Notes: a model not told the origin generated them from the letters alone. A DNA stretch of 64,000 bases from a bacterium (GCA_905221105.1 CAJNBW010000003.1:1-64000); one strand, 5' to 3'. Positions 9,089-18,766 are shown, counted from the stretch's first letter. Made by a program: numbers and translations.

Positions 9089-9243
9089 GTTATTCTTCTT
9101 TCTAAAGGTGGTGCGAAGCCACCCTATAGGGCTTAGTTTATACTTTTCTTTTTATGACGTATTTTCATATACTGGATACAAAATCGTGTTGCTTCTTTTC
9201 CACAAAAGAAAAGTACTGTTTTCTTTGCAACCTATCTAGTATA
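9089..9243 (-). promoter_or_regulatory. Promoter and long structured 5' leader of the helicase gene
   Basis: The minus strand has an extended -10 (TGT then TATACT, 9238-9243), which implies transcription from about 9231 and a leader of about 140 bases. The leader contains AAAGAAAA...TTTTCTTT and an enclosing GTTGC...GCAAC pairing, and nearer the ATG a GGTGG...CCACC hairpin (about 9108-9124). No strong ribosome site is seen. The structure may control translation in response to temperature or helicase level; that role is inferred. Confidence 0.45.
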
Positions 9244-9360
9244 ACACAAGACCAGAGCAAAAGATAGTTAAATCCGTCGATAATGTCATGTAAACGATTT
9301 TCTGAGAAAATGAAGCTAAAATTTCCACTATTTTATTAACTTTTTTAAAGCGTAGCAGAA

Positions 9361-9391
9361 TTGTGCAAAAGTTTTTTTCTTGTGCTAGAAT
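9361..9391 (+). promoter_or_regulatory. Promoter of the RclA-like gene
   Basis: TTGTGC (9361-9366) and an extended -10, TGC followed by TAGAAT (9386-9391), with a 19-base spacer. The upstream part of 9244-9360 shows no gene. Confidence 0.5.
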
Positions 9392-9416
9392 GAAATTCGA
9401 AATAGGAGGAAGATTA

Positions 9417-10733
9417 ATGTTAACTTATGATTTAATCGTTATCGGATTTGGTAAAGCTGGTAAAACACTGGCTGGTAAATTGGCTTCAGCTGGCAAAAAA
9501 GTTGCCCTCGTTGAACGTAGCAAAGCTATGTACGGTGGAACTTGTATCAACATCGGTTGTATCCCAACTAAAACTTTGCTAGTTGCTGCTGAGAAAGACT
9601 TGTCTTTTGAAGAAGTGATTGCTACTAAAAACACGATCACTGGTCGCCTCAACGGTAAAAACTATGCAACTGTTGCTGGTACAGGTGTCGATATTTTTGA
9701 TGCGGAAGCTCACTTCCTTTCAAATAAAGTCATCGAAATCCAAGCTGGTGATGAAAAACAAGAATTGACTGCTGAAACTATCGTCATCAACACTGGTGCT
9801 GTTTCAAATGTCTTGCCAATTCCTGGACTTGCTACAAGCAAAAACGTCTTTGACTCAACAGGTATCCAAAACTTGGACAAATTACCTGAAAAACTTGGTG
9901 TCCTTGGTGGCGGAAATATCGGTCTTGAATTTGCCGGCCTTTACAACAAACTTGGAAGCAAGGTTACAGTCCTAGATGCCTTGGATACTTTCCTTCCTCG
10001 TGCAGAACCTTCCATCGCAGCTCTTGCTAAACAATATATGGAAGAAGACGGCATTGAATTGCTTCAAAACATCCGTACTACTGAAATCAAAAACGACGGT
10101 GATCAAGTCCTTGTCGTAACTGAAAACGAAACTTACCGTTTCGATGCCCTTCTCTACGCAACTGGACGTAAACCAAACGTAGAACCACTTCAACTTGAAA
10201 ATACAGATATTGAACTTACTGAACGTGGCGCTATTAAAGTAGATAAACATTGTCAAACAAACGTTCCTGGTGTCTTTGCAGTTGGGGATGTCAACGGTGG
10301 CCTTCAATTTACTTACATTTCACTTGATGACTTCCGTGTTGTCTACAGCTACCTTGCTGGAGATGGCAGCTACACACTTGAAGACCGTCTTAATGTACCA
10401 AACACTATGTTCATCACACCTGCACTTTCACAAGTTGGTTTGACTGAAAGCCAAGCAGCTGATTTGAAACTTCCATACGCAGTGAAGGAAATCCCTGTTG
10501 CAGCCATGCCTCGTGGTCACGTAAATGGAGACCTTCGCGGTGCCTTCAAAGCTGTTGTCAATACTGAAACAAAAGAAATTCTTGGAGCAAGCATCTTCTC
10601 AGAAGGATCTCAAGAAATCATCAACATCATCACTGTTGCGATGGACAACAAGATTCCTTACACTTACTTCACAAAACAAATCTTCACTCACCCAACCTTG
10701 GCTGAGAACTTGAATGACTTGTTTGCGATTTAA
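9417..10733 (+). CDS. RclA-like pyridine nucleotide-disulfide oxidoreductase
   Basis: FAD flavoprotein of 438 residues started at the ATG at 9417 behind AGGAGGA; the upstream extension lacks a ribosome site. FAD-binding VIGFGKAGKTLAG (8-20), the redox-active pair Cys43/Cys48 in GGTCINIGCIPTK, the NADH-binding GGGNIGLEFAG and the C-terminal FTHPTLAENLNDLF are all present. The lineage resembles RclA, which in E. coli reduces copper(II) and protects from hypochlorous acid, so a role in oxidant resistance is likely; mercuric reductase or glutathione reductase are less likely because their substrate-binding features are missing. Monocistronic, with its own terminator. Confidence 0.85.
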   Translation: MLTYDLIVIGFGKAGKTLAGKLASAGKKVALVERSKAMYGGTCINIGCIPTKTLLVAAEKDLSFEEVIATKNTITGRLNGKNYATVAGTGVDIFDAEAHFLSNKVIEIQAGDEKQELTAETIVINTGAVSNVLPIPGLATSKNVFDSTGIQNLDKLPEKLGVLGGGNIGLEFAGLYNKLGSKVTVLDALDTFLPRAEPSIAALAKQYMEEDGIELLQNIRTTEIKNDGDQVLVVTENETYRFDALLYATGRKPNVEPLQLENTDIELTERGAIKVDKHCQTNVPGVFAVGDVNGGLQFTYISLDDFRVVYSYLAGDGSYTLEDRLNVPNTMFITPALSQVGLTESQAADLKLPYAVKEIPVAAMPRGHVNGDLRGAFKAVVNTETKEILGASIFSEGSQEIINIITVAMDNKIPYTYFTKQIFTHPTLAENLNDLFAI

Positions 10734-10754
10734 ATTGAGATTCAATCGTATCTA

Positions 10755-10780
10755 ACAGCCCTCTTTGGGCTGTTTTTACT
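10755..10780 (+). terminator. Terminator of the RclA-like gene
   Basis: ACAGCCC / GGGCTGT arms with a short loop followed by TTTTT. Confidence 0.85.
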
Positions 10781-10816
10781 TCTGCGAAATCTCAAATCTG
10801 TCTTTTCCCTCTTTTA

Positions 10817-10832
10817 TGATATAATAGAAACA
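10817..10832 (+). promoter_or_regulatory. Extended -10 promoter of murT, start on the ATG
   Basis: TG (10817-10818), one base, then TATAAT (10820-10825). The seventh base after the box is the A of the murT ATG at 10832. There is no Shine-Dalgarno sequence between, so the mRNA appears leaderless. No convincing -35 box; the extended -10 may suffice. Confidence 0.6.
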
Positions 10833-12175
10833 TGAACTTAAAAACTACTTTGGGCCTTCTTGCTGGGCATTCTTCCCACTTCGTTTTAAGCCGTCTTGGC
10901 CGTGGAAGTACTCTCCCAGGAAAACTTGCCCTTCAATTTGATAAAGATATTTTACAAAACCTAGCTAAGAACTACGAGATTGTCGTGGTCACTGGAACCA
11001 ATGGAAAAACCCTAACAACTGCCCTCACTGTCGGCATTTTAAAAGAGGTTTATGGTCAAGTTCTGACCAACCCAAGCGGTGCCAACATGATTACAGGGAT
11101 TGCAACAACCTTCCTAACAGCCAAATCTTCTAAAACTGGGAAAAACATTGCCGTACTAGAAATTGACGAAGCCAGTCTATCTCGTATCTGTGACTATATC
11201 CAGCCAAGCCTTTTTGTCATCACGAATATCTTCCGTGACCAGATGGACCGCTATGGTGAGATTTACACAACTTATAAGATGATTTTGGATGCTATTCGTA
11301 AGGTACCTACGGCTACTGTTCTCCTCAATGGTGACAGTCCGCTTTTCTACAAGCCAGCAATTCCAAATCCTGTTCAGTATTTTGGTTTTGACTTGGAAAA
11401 AGGACCAGCCAAACTGGCTCACTACAATACCGAGGGGATTCTCTGTCCTGACTGTCAAAGCATCCTCAAATATGAGCACAATACTTATGCCAACTTGGGT
11501 GCCTATATCTGTGAAGGCTGCGGATGCAAACGTCCTAATCTGGACTATCGTTTGACAGAACTGGTTGAGTTGACCAACAATCGCTCTCGCTTTGTCATCG
11601 ACGGCCAAGAATACGGTATCCAAATCGGTGGACTCTACAATATCTACAACGCCCTAGCTGCGGTTGCCATCGCCCATTTTCTCGGTGCCGATTCCCAACT
11701 CATCAAGCAAGGATTTGACAAGAGCCGTGCTGTCTTTGGACGCCAAGAAACCTTCCATATCGGCGATAAAGAATGCACCCTTGTCTTGATTAAAAATCCA
11801 GTCGGCGCTACCCAAGCTATCGAGATGATTAAACTAGCACCTTATCCATTTAGCCTTTCTGTCCTCCTCAATGCCAACTATGCAGACGGAATTGATACCA
11901 GCTGGATTTGGGATGCTGATTTTGAACAAATCACTGACATGGACATTCCTGAAATCAATGCTGGTGGCGTTCGTCATTCTGAAATCGCACGCCGTCTTCG
12001 TGTGACTGGTTACCCAGCTGAGAAAATCACTGAAACAAATAGTCTGGAGCAAATTCTCAAGACCATTGAGAACCAAGACTGCAAACATGCCTATATCCTG
12101 GCTACCTATACTGCTATGCTTGAGTTCCGTGAACTACTGGCTAGTCGTCAGATTGTTAGAAAGGAGATGAACTAA
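10832..12175 (+). CDS. murT: Lipid II isoglutaminyl synthase subunit MurT
   Basis: Mur-ligase-like subunit of the MurT-GatD complex, which amidates D-glutamate of the lipid II stem peptide to D-isoglutamine. 447 residues: the ATP-binding GTNGKT at 55-60, a Mur ligase middle domain interrupted by a Cys4 zinc ribbon (Cys205, Cys208, Cys227, Cys230), and a C-terminal DUF1727 domain. Its stop overlaps the gatD start by one base. The modification is required for efficient cross-linking by pneumococcal penicillin-binding proteins. Confidence 0.95.
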   Translation: MNLKTTLGLLAGHSSHFVLSRLGRGSTLPGKLALQFDKDILQNLAKNYEIVVVTGTNGKTLTTALTVGILKEVYGQVLTNPSGANMITGIATTFLTAKSSKTGKNIAVLEIDEASLSRICDYIQPSLFVITNIFRDQMDRYGEIYTTYKMILDAIRKVPTATVLLNGDSPLFYKPAIPNPVQYFGFDLEKGPAKLAHYNTEGILCPDCQSILKYEHNTYANLGAYICEGCGCKRPNLDYRLTELVELTNNRSRFVIDGQEYGIQIGGLYNIYNALAAVAIAHFLGADSQLIKQGFDKSRAVFGRQETFHIGDKECTLVLIKNPVGATQAIEMIKLAPYPFSLSVLLNANYADGIDTSWIWDADFEQITDMDIPEINAGGVRHSEIARRLRVTGYPAEKITETNSLEQILKTIENQDCKHAYILATYTAMLEFRELLASRQIVRKEMN

Positions 12176-12957
12176 TGGTTTATACTTCACTTTCCTCAAA
12201 AGCTGGCAATTACCCTTATCAGCTCAACATTGCCCACCTCTATGGAAACCTCATGAATACATACGGGGACAATGGAAACATCCTCATGCTCAAGTATGTG
12301 GCTGAAAAGCTGGGAGCCCATGTGACCGTTGACATCGTTTCACTCCATGATGACTTTGACGAAAACCACTATGACATCGCCTTTTTCGGTGGTGGTCAAG
12401 ACTTTGAACAGAGTATCATTGCAGAAGACCTACCTGCTAAAAAAGAGAGCATTGACAACTACATCCAAAACGACGGTGTGGTTCTTGCTATCTGCGGTGG
12501 TTTCCAACTATTGGGTCAATATTATGTTGAAGCTTCAGGGAGACGTATCGAAGGTCTCGGTGTCATGGGCCACTACACCCTCAACCAGACTAATAACCGT
12601 TTCATCGGTGACATCAAGATTCACAATGAAGATTTCGATGAAACCTACTATGGATTTGAAAATCACCAAGGCCGTACCTTCCTCTCTGACGACCAAAAAC
12701 CGCTGGGACAGGTTGTCTATGGAAATGGAAATAACGAAGAAAAGGTCGGCGAAGGGGTTCATTATAAGAATGTCTTTGGTTCCTACTTCCACGGACCTAT
12801 CCTCTCTCGTAATGCCAATCTGGCTTATCGTCTAGTCACTACTGCCCTCAAGAAGAAATACGGTCAGGACATCCAACTCCCTGCCTATGAGGACATTCTC
12901 AGCCAGGAAATCGCTGAAGAATACAGTGATGTCAAAAGCAAGGCTGACTTTTCTTAA
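12175..12957 (+). CDS. gatD: Lipid II isoglutaminyl synthase glutaminase GatD
   Basis: Class I glutamine amidotransferase-like subunit of 260 residues that supplies ammonia to MurT. The nucleophile Cys107 lies in [10 protein letters not shown] and the catalytic His206 in SYFHGPIL. It overlaps murT by one base and has AAAGGAG upstream, so the two are coupled. A terminator follows it. Confidence 0.95.
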   Translation: MVYTSLSSKAGNYPYQLNIAHLYGNLMNTYGDNGNILMLKYVAEKLGAHVTVDIVSLHDDFDENHYDIAFFGGGQDFEQSIIAEDLPAKKESIDNYIQNDGVVLAICGGFQLLGQYYVEASGRRIEGLGVMGHYTLNQTNNRFIGDIKIHNEDFDETYYGFENHQGRTFLSDDQKPLGQVVYGNGNNEEKVGEGVHYKNVFGSYFHGPILSRNANLAYRLVTTALKKKYGQDIQLPAYEDILSQEIAEEYSDVKSKADFS

Positions 12958-12975
12958 ACCAAGAAAAACCATATC

Positions 12976-13008
12976 AAAGAACTCTGCTATCTTACCGGAG
13001 TTCTTTTT
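12976..13008 (+). terminator. Terminator of murT-gatD
   Basis: AAAGAACTC and GAGTTCTTT arms with a 13-base loop and T tail. Confidence 0.8.
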
Positions 13009-13084
13009 GCTTGTTCTTTTACCCTTCTCCCTTGCATTTTCTCTCTTTTTTTGCCAAAATAGAGGGGTAGAAAGAAGGTAGCAT

Positions 13085-14167
13085 ATGTCTAAATTACAAC
13101 AAATCGTAACATATCTTGAATCAGAAAAACTAGACGTCGCTGTCGTATCTGACCCCGTCACAATCAATTACCTCACTGGCTTTTACAGTGATCCCCATGA
13201 ACGCCAAATGTTCCTTTTTGTTCTAGAAGATCAGGAACCTCTCCTCTTTGTCCCAGCCCTTGAAGTGGAACGTGCAAGCAGCACCGTTTCCTTCCCAGTT
13301 GTCGGCTATGTGGATTCTGAAAACCCATGGCAAAAAATGAAACATGCTCTTCCACAGCACGACTTCAAACGCGTTGCGGTTGAGTTTGACAATCTCATTT
13401 TGACCAAATACCATGGCTTGAAAACAGTCTTTGAAACTGCTGAATTTGAAAACCTCACTCCTCGTATCCAACGCATGCGCCTCATCAAGTCAGCTGACGA
13501 AGTTCAAAAAATGATGGTTGCAGGTCTCTATGCTGATAAGGCTGTCAATATTGGTTTTGACAATATTTCTCTTGATAAAACTGAGACAGATATCATCGCC
13601 CAAATCGACTTTGCCATGAAACGTGAAGGCTATGAAATGAGCTTTGATACCATGGTCTTGACTGGTGATAATGCTGCAAATCCACACGGTATTCCAGCAG
13701 CTAACAAGGTTGAAAATGATGCTCTTCTCCTCTTTGACCTTGGTGTCCTCGTCAACGGCTACGCGTCAGATATGACTCGTACAGTCGCTGTCGGTAAACC
13801 TGACCAATTCAAGAAAGACATTTACAACTTGACCCTTGAAGCCCAACAAGCTGCTCTTGACTTTATTAAGCCTGGTGTGACTGCCCATGAAGTGGACCGC
13901 GCTGCCCGTGAGGTCATCGAAAAAGCTGGTTACGGCGAGTACTTCAATCACCGTCTTGGTCACGGTATCGGTATGGATGTCCACGAATTCCCATCTATCA
14001 TGGAAGGAAACGACATGGTCATCGAAGAAGGCATGTGCTTCTCTGTTGAACCAGGTATCTATATCCCTGGTAAAGTCGGTGTTCGTATCGAAGACTGCGG
14101 TGTTGTTACCAAGGACGGCTTTGACCTCTTTACAAGCACCAGCAAAGACTTGCTTTATTTTGATTAA
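13085..14167 (+). CDS. pepQ: Xaa-Pro dipeptidase (M24B)
   Basis: Cytoplasmic metallopeptidase of 360 residues that cleaves dipeptides with C-terminal proline. N-terminal creatinase-like domain (1-125) and C-terminal pita-bread domain with the five metal ligands: the two Asp in LLFDLGVL and ASDMTRTV, His in GHGIGMDVHE, and Glu in FSVEPGIY and VRIEDCG. The ATG follows GAAGGTAGC. It is monocistronic and followed by BOX elements and a very strong terminator. Confidence 0.93.
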   Translation: MSKLQQIVTYLESEKLDVAVVSDPVTINYLTGFYSDPHERQMFLFVLEDQEPLLFVPALEVERASSTVSFPVVGYVDSENPWQKMKHALPQHDFKRVAVEFDNLILTKYHGLKTVFETAEFENLTPRIQRMRLIKSADEVQKMMVAGLYADKAVNIGFDNISLDKTETDIIAQIDFAMKREGYEMSFDTMVLTGDNAANPHGIPAANKVENDALLLFDLGVLVNGYASDMTRTVAVGKPDQFKKDIYNLTLEAQQAALDFIKPGVTAHEVDRAAREVIEKAGYGEYFNHRLGHGIGMDVHEFPSIMEGNDMVIEEGMCFSVEPGIYIPGKVGVRIEDCGVVTKDGFDLFTSTSKDLLYFD

Positions 14168-14177
14168 TATTCATCTA

Positions 14178-14419
14178 ATACTCAATGAAAATCAAAGAGC
14201 AAATTAGGAAACTAGCCGCAGGTTGCTCAAAACACTGTTTTGAGATTGTAGATAAGACTGATGAAGTCAGCTCAAAACACTGTTTTGAGATTGTAGATAA
14301 GACTGATGAAGTCAGCTCAAAACACTGTTTTGAGGTTGTGGATAGAACTGACGAAGTCAGTAACCATATATACGGCAAGGCGACGTTGACGCGGTTTGAA
14401 GAGATTTTCGAAGAGTATA
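14178..14419 (+). repeat. BOX element with three boxB units
   Basis: Begins with boxA (TACTCAATGAAAATCAAAGA) and ends with boxC (GTTTGAAGAGATTTTCGAAG). Between them are three 45-base boxB units, at 14225-14269, 14270-14314 and 14315-14359, each opening with GCTCAAAACACTGTTTTGAG; the last is the most diverged. BOX elements are non-coding mobile repeats of mitis-group streptococci. The open frame across it is a by-product of the repeat. Confidence 0.95.
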
Positions 14420-14434
14420 AAATCTTCCCACAAT

Positions 14435-14485
14435 AAAACGCATAGTATCAGGTGTTGAGAAACCTTGATACTATGCGTTTTTCTG
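14435..14485 (+). terminator. Strong terminator between two BOX elements
   Basis: Perfect 16-base arms AAAACGCATAGTATCA (14435-14450) and their complement (14467-14482) with a T tail; also nearly symmetrical, so it can act in both directions. It probably ends pepQ transcription after read-through of the first BOX. Confidence 0.85.
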
Positions 14486-14513
14486 ATTTTTAAGACTTTT
14501 GACTCAGCCTCTT

Positions 14514-14665
14514 TATACTCAATGCAAATCAAAGTGCAAACTAGGAAGCTAGCCGCAGGCTGCTCAAAACACTGTTTTGAGGTTGTAGATAAGACTGACG
14601 AAGTCAGTCACATATATACGGCAAGGTGAAGCTGACGTGGTTTGAAGAGATTTTCGAAGAGTATT
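14514..14665 (+). repeat. BOX element (A-B-C)
   Basis: Complete boxA, one boxB unit and boxC, in the same orientation as the previous copy. Its end overlaps the stop codon region of the ECF S-component gene (14664). Confidence 0.93.
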
Positions 14666-15125
14666 ACTTAATCTTCTTGATACTTTGACTAAGGATAAAT
14701 CCTACAACCATCCCTACTATATTTTGCATGAAATTTGGTAGGATTTCTGGTAGAGCTGCTGCCCAGCCATTCATCAAAGTTGAACCCAAGGCATAGCCCC
14801 CTACCATGACAATCGTTGCCAAGATAAGGCCTAACCACTGAGTTTTGCCTTTAAATCCTGCGAAAAATCCCTGCAAGCCATGGTTGACCAAGCTAAAGAA
14901 CATCCACTGAGGATAGCCTGATAAGAGGTCAATCAAGAAACCTGCTAGTCCTCCGACTACCGCTCCTTCACGACTACCAAAGTAGAAAGCCGCAAAGAAG
15001 ACACCCGCATCTAAAAGAGTTAAAATGCCTGTCGGTGTTGGGATTTTTAGGAAATAACCTAGAACCACAGAAAGGGCGGTTAATAGGGATACAAGGGCAA
15101 TTTTAGTTGTTTTGGTTTGCTTCAT
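14664..15125 (-). CDS. ECF transporter S component (vitamin precursor)
   Basis: Small, very hydrophobic protein of 153 residues with about five to six transmembrane helices and the pattern of ECF substrate-binding components: an N-terminal [17 protein letters not shown] helix and the loop PQWMFFSLVNHGLQG. It overlaps the upstream kinase gene by 23 bases, so the substrate is probably what that kinase phosphorylates: a B6 vitamer or the thiamin precursor hydroxymethylpyrimidine. No T component or ATPase is nearby; it would use the shared energising module. The two substrates cannot be told apart here. Confidence 0.8.
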   Translation of the reverse strand: MKQTKTTKIALVSLLTALSVVLGYFLKIPTPTGILTLLDAGVFFAAFYFGSREGAVVGGLAGFLIDLLSGYPQWMFFSLVNHGLQGFFAGFKGKTQWLGLILATIVMVGGYALGSTLMNGWAAALPEILPNFMQNIVGMVVGFILSQSIKKIK

Positions 15126-15876
15126 ATTGTCTTACTCCATACTGATCTGCTTGTGCAATAGCGCGATAAACGAAAGCTTTAGAACTTTCTACTGCTGGTA
15201 AAAGTTCATCACCTTTAACCAAGTGACTGGCAATGCTAGAGGCAAAGGTACAACCTGCACCGGCATTTTGGCCTTGGATAACGGGATTTTCTAGGACTGT
15301 AAAGGTCTGTCCATCATAAAAGACATCTACAGCCTTGTCCTGACTAAGGCGATTGCCTCCCTTGATAATGACTGCTGGCGCTCCTAAGTCATGTAATTTC
15401 TGCGCTGCAGTTTTCATGTCTTCCAAGGTTTTGATTTCCTGACCAGCCAATAATTCTGCCTCTGGGAGGTTAGGCGTAATCACACTGACATGAGGGAAAA
15501 AGCGAATCAACTCTTGGCAGAGTTCACTTACAGCCACATCGTGCGTCTCCTTGCAGACCAAGACAGGGTCCAATACCACGGGCACACCTGGGCGCTGCTT
15601 GATAAAGTCCAAAGCCTTCTCAGCCACACTAACAGTTGGTAGGAGACCGATTTTAATTCCCCCAAACTCCACATCTCTCAAGCTATTTAATTCATGTTGA
15701 AAAATGACATCGTCAGTTGGAAAGACTTCAAATCCCTTCTCTGTCAAGGCTGTCAAACAAGTCACAGCTACAAAACCATGCAAGCCGTTCAAAGTATAGG
15801 TAGCCAAATCAGCTGACAAACCACCACCACTAAAAATATCATTTCCAGAAAGTGCTAAAATACGATTATTCTTCAT
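15103..15876 (-). CDS. ThiD/PdxK-like pyrimidine or pyridoxal kinase
   Basis: Ribokinase-superfamily kinase of 257 residues. N-terminal [18 protein letters not shown], the substrate region TALTEKG, the DPVLVCK motif, and the anion-hole/catalytic motif [11 protein letters not shown] (the catalytic base is an Asp in most family members; here the motif has Cys, as in the ThiD-like pyridoxal kinases of Firmicutes). That suggests pyridoxal/pyridoxine kinase as much as hydroxymethylpyrimidine kinase. It overlaps truA by 11 bases and the S component by 23, forming a truA-kinase-S component operon. Confidence 0.82.
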   Translation of the reverse strand: MKNNRILALSGNDIFSGGGLSADLATYTLNGLHGFVAVTCLTALTEKGFEVFPTDDVIFQHELNSLRDVEFGGIKIGLLPTVSVAEKALDFIKQRPGVPVVLDPVLVCKETHDVAVSELCQELIRFFPHVSVITPNLPEAELLAGQEIKTLEDMKTAAQKLHDLGAPAVIIKGGNRLSQDKAVDVFYDGQTFTVLENPVIQGQNAGAGCTFASSIASHLVKGDELLPAVESSKAFVYRAIAQADQYGVRQYEANQNN

Positions 15877-16615
15877 AACGAATCTCCTTCAAATACAAAC
15901 CATTAGGTGCTGCAGTGGGACCTGCAAGCTGCCTGTCCTTTTTCTCCAAGATCAGGTCAATCTGCTCTACTGGCATTCGGTTGTTTCCGATTTTGAGCAG
16001 CGTCCCCACCATATTGCGGATTTGTTTATACAAGAAACCATTTCCTGAAAAGGTGAAGGTCAAAAATTGTCCTGTCTCATCAACCCTGAGACTAGCTTCT
16101 GTAATGGTACGAACCTTGTCCTCTACACTGGTTCCAGAGGCTGTAAAACCGGTAAAATCATGGGTCCCCTCAAGCTTTTTGACGGCCTCCTGCATCCGCT
16201 CCACATCAAGCGGATAAGGAAAGTGAGTAGCATAGTGACGGCGCATGGGATTTTTAGGACGTCCCCTATCAACAATAAACTCATAGGTCTTGCTGTGCTT
16301 GGCATAACGACAATGAAAATCATCCGCCACAAGCTCAATTGAAATCACATCAATATCTTCAGGGGACTGGGTGTCCAGAGCAAAGCGAAGTTTTTCCTCA
16401 TCCATTTGATAGGGCAAGTCAAAATGAATCACCTGTCCCAAAGCATGAACCCCACTATCAGTCCTACCAGCACCGTGAACAGTGATGGCTTGCCCCTTAT
16501 TCAATCTAGTCAAGGTTTTTTCAATTTCTTCCTGAACGCTTCGCGCATGAGGCTGGCGCTGAAAACCAGCAAAGGCGTAACCATCATAGGAAATAGTTGC
16601 TTTATATCTCGTCAT
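15866..16615 (-). CDS. truA: tRNA pseudouridine(38-40) synthase TruA
   Basis: Modifies uridines 38-40 in the anticodon arm of tRNAs. 249 residues, with catalytic Asp53 in [14 protein letters not shown] and the family motifs [12 protein letters not shown] near the start and [14 protein letters not shown]. First gene of a three-gene operon. No Shine-Dalgarno sequence precedes the ATG; the -10 box places the transcript start on the ATG. Confidence 0.95.
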   Translation of the reverse strand: MTRYKATISYDGYAFAGFQRQPHARSVQEEIEKTLTRLNKGQAITVHGAGRTDSGVHALGQVIHFDLPYQMDEEKLRFALDTQSPEDIDVISIELVADDFHCRYAKHSKTYEFIVDRGRPKNPMRRHYATHFPYPLDVERMQEAVKKLEGTHDFTGFTASGTSVEDKVRTITEASLRVDETGQFLTFTFSGNGFLYKQIRNMVGTLLKIGNNRMPVEQIDLILEKKDRQLAGPTAAPNGLYLKEIRYEE

Positions 16616-16651
16616 AATTTCTATTTTATCAAGAAACTAACCTCGTAACAA
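16615..16651 (-). promoter_or_regulatory. truA promoter, start on the ATG
   Basis: On the minus strand TTGTTA (16646-16651), a 17-base spacer and an extended -10, TGA then TAAAAT (16623-16628). Seven bases follow before the A of ATG at 16615, the expected transcription start. The mRNA would be leaderless. Confidence 0.65.
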
Positions 16652-16687
16652 GCTAGAAAATCCAAAACTGTCTGGGTACAGAAATTA

Positions 16688-16717
16688 AAAAGAAAAACTT
16701 AGGAAACTAATCCTAAG
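16688..16717 (-). terminator. Terminator of the MFS transporter gene
   Basis: CTTAGGA / TCCTAAG arms on the minus strand followed by a TTTTTCTTTTT tract; it overlaps the stop codon at 16713. Confidence 0.8.
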
Positions 16718-17864
16718 CTCTCTTTTGAAGTAGGTACATAACAAAGATAGAGGTTACAATCAACCAAGATCCTAAAATGGCAAAGACCAGCATCCCATTG
16801 TGAGTTAATAATCCAATCGCACCTAGAACGAATGGGGTTGTGAAAGCTCCGAAACTACAGCCTAAAACTGCAAATGAGGTTGCTTGATTGAGGAGTTTAG
16901 CTGGAATTCTTTCAGAGACAAGTTGAAAGACCGTCGTCAAGGCTACACTGTAGGCAAAACCAGCCAGAATGCTTCCTGCCACTACCACCCACAAGGATGG
17001 AGATAAAGCAATCACAATTTGCCCTAAGCCGAAGGTAATACCAGACCAGAGGAGCAGTTTCTCTTTAAATATTGAAATCAGAAAAGAAAAACTAACACCA
17101 GCCACAATCCCGATTAACTGCATGACACTAAGGACAAAACTAGATAACTGGGCATCCCCAAGTCCTCTTTCCACCATCAAACTTGGAATACGAATAGTAA
17201 TAGCTGTATTGGTACAAACTACAACCGCCGCTTCAATAGCTAGGGTAAAAATCAAGCCTTTCATTTCACGAGTTAAACGACTGGCTTCCTTCGCTTTTTT
17301 CTTGACTTCTTTCTTTTCTTTTCCATAAGGGACAAAGAGCAGATAGAGGGTCAGCACCAAAAATCCAGCACTATAGGCTAAGAAGGTAGCTGTCCAACCA
17401 AAGGTCAACAACTGACCAACTGCCAAGGTAATGAGGGACGCTCCAACGACCTCTGCAGAACCGCGTAGCCCTAACATCTGAATTCGCGTTTTCCCTTGAT
17501 AACGTTCACTGATAATGGAAATGGCCTTGGCGTTGATCATCCCAACACCCAAACCAAAGAGAATCCGTGTTCCAAAGACAAAAGGATAGGCTTGATACCA
17601 GAAGGGAGCCGTCCCGCTCAGTGATAAACTCAGTAATCCCAAACTAATCTGTAAGCGCTCAGGGAATATTTTTTCTAAGAAACCATTTAGTAGCAACATG
17701 ATCATGATCCCAAAGGAAGGCAAGCTCGCCAAAAGCTCAATTTGTTCCTTAGGATAACCTTGATAATAGTCAAACATGGCTGGTAGGGCACTTGAAATCG
17801 AAAAGGAGGTAATCAAAACGAGGGAGAGAGCCAAAATACTGGCCCGTTCTAAAAATTGTTTCAT
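16713..17864 (-). CDS. Major facilitator superfamily transporter
   Basis: Twelve-helix MFS permease of 383 residues. The loop after helix 2 (NGFLEKIFPERLQ) is a degenerate form of the usual GxLaDrxGRR motif, and loop 8-9 is short; the middle cytoplasmic loop has a basic cluster KEKKEVKKKAKEASR. The sequence looks like the CynX/NimT or drug-exporter branches, but no substrate can be given. It is transcribed alone. Confidence 0.8.
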   Translation of the reverse strand: MKQFLERASILALSLVLITSFSISSALPAMFDYYQGYPKEQIELLASLPSFGIMIMLLLNGFLEKIFPERLQISLGLLSLSLSGTAPFWYQAYPFVFGTRILFGLGVGMINAKAISIISERYQGKTRIQMLGLRGSAEVVGASLITLAVGQLLTFGWTATFLAYSAGFLVLTLYLLFVPYGKEKKEVKKKAKEASRLTREMKGLIFTLAIEAAVVVCTNTAITIRIPSLMVERGLGDAQLSSFVLSVMQLIGIVAGVSFSFLISIFKEKLLLWSGITFGLGQIVIALSPSLWVVVAGSILAGFAYSVALTTVFQLVSERIPAKLLNQATSFAVLGCSFGAFTTPFVLGAIGLLTHNGMLVFAILGSWLIVTSIFVMYLLQKRA

Positions 17865-17984
17865 GAAATCTCTTTCTATCTTTCTCTTAATCTTCTATTT
17901 TTTGATAGTTATCAAGCAAGAAAAGAAGAAGTCTCATTCGTATATAGACTCCTTCTTAAACTCGAAAATGAATCCCTTGTGTCT

Positions 17985-18137
17985 TATACTCAATGAAAAT
18001 CAAAGAGCAAACTAGGAAGCTAGCCGCAGGTTGCTCAAAGCACTGCTTTGAGGTTGTAGATGAAACTGACGAAGTCAGTCACATATATACCCTAAGGCGA
18101 AGCTAACGTGGTTTGAAGAGATTTTCGAAGAGTATTA
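17985..18137 (+). repeat. BOX element (A-B-C)
   Basis: boxA, one boxB (with GCTCAAAGCACTGCTTTGAG, compensatory changes that keep its stem) and boxC. It lies between the MFS gene and the next membrane protein gene and touches the latter's stop. Bases 17865-17984 hold only the MFS upstream region, with an imperfect AAGAAGAAGTCT...AGACTCCTTCTT hairpin. Confidence 0.93.
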
Positions 18138-18764
18138 GGATGACTTTCTCTTGATTTGCTTAATAAAGTAGAAGATAAATCCTGCCACCATATAGGCAAC
18201 AAAGATAATCAGACACCACTTGAACACGACATCCCACCCCTTGTTCACATTCAAAAAGAAGTAAGGGAAAGGACTAACCTTAGAATTAGGAATGTCTAGT
18301 TTCAATACCAAGCCATTAAAAAGAGCAAACATCATATACAGCAAGGGTAAAATCGTCCACACAACTGGATCCCAAATCTTGTATTGACCCTGTTTATCAA
18401 AAAAGAGGGTATCCGCTAAAAACCAAAGGGGAACGATATAGTGGCAAAGGAAATTTTCCAGAGTATAGAAATTAGTCGCAATGGGCGCTAAGAGGAAATG
18501 GTAAATCACACAGGTAATCATGATACTCATAGTGACTCCACCTTTTAAGCGCAAGAGGCTTGGCCTTTGCCAATTTTCACCTAAACGGCTCATAACCTTT
18601 AGGAGATAGAGCGTAAAAATCGCTACTAACAGATTTGACAGAACCGTATAATAGAGGAGCATCCCAAAACCACCATGCTTGGCGATTTCAAGATAAACTC
18701 CCGTAAAAGCCGCTAGAAACAAGAAGATACGGCTATAAAATACAAGTTTGTAGTGCTTTGACAT
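18135..18764 (-). CDS. Pr6Pr-family integral membrane protein
   Basis: Membrane protein of 209 residues with about six helices. The conserved HYIVPLWFLADTLFFD and the PFPYFFLNVNKGW segments are typical of the Pr6Pr family of uncharacterised Firmicutes membrane proteins. The function is unknown. Its start lies three bases after the phnA stop, so the two are co-transcribed. Confidence 0.75.
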   Translation of the reverse strand: MSKHYKLVFYSRIFLFLAAFTGVYLEIAKHGGFGMLLYYTVLSNLLVAIFTLYLLKVMSRLGENWQRPSLLRLKGGVTMSIMITCVIYHFLLAPIATNFYTLENFLCHYIVPLWFLADTLFFDKQGQYKIWDPVVWTILPLLYMMFALFNGLVLKLDIPNSKVSPFPYFFLNVNKGWDVVFKWCLIIFVAYMVAGFIFYFIKQIKRKSS

Positions 18765-18766
18765 GT

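Noticed and set aside
11177..11623. 148-codon antisense frame in murT
   Set aside because: It runs through the MurT zinc ribbon region on the opposite strand and has no ribosome site; a shadow.
14225..14359. Three regularly spaced 45-base units considered as a CRISPR array
   Set aside because: The units are contiguous without spacers, match boxB of BOX elements, and no cas genes are in the window.
14185..14436. Open frame of 83 codons containing a 15-residue repeat
   Set aside because: It lies wholly inside a BOX element; the repeat is the 45-base boxB unit, whose length is a multiple of three. No ribosome site or independent evidence for translation.
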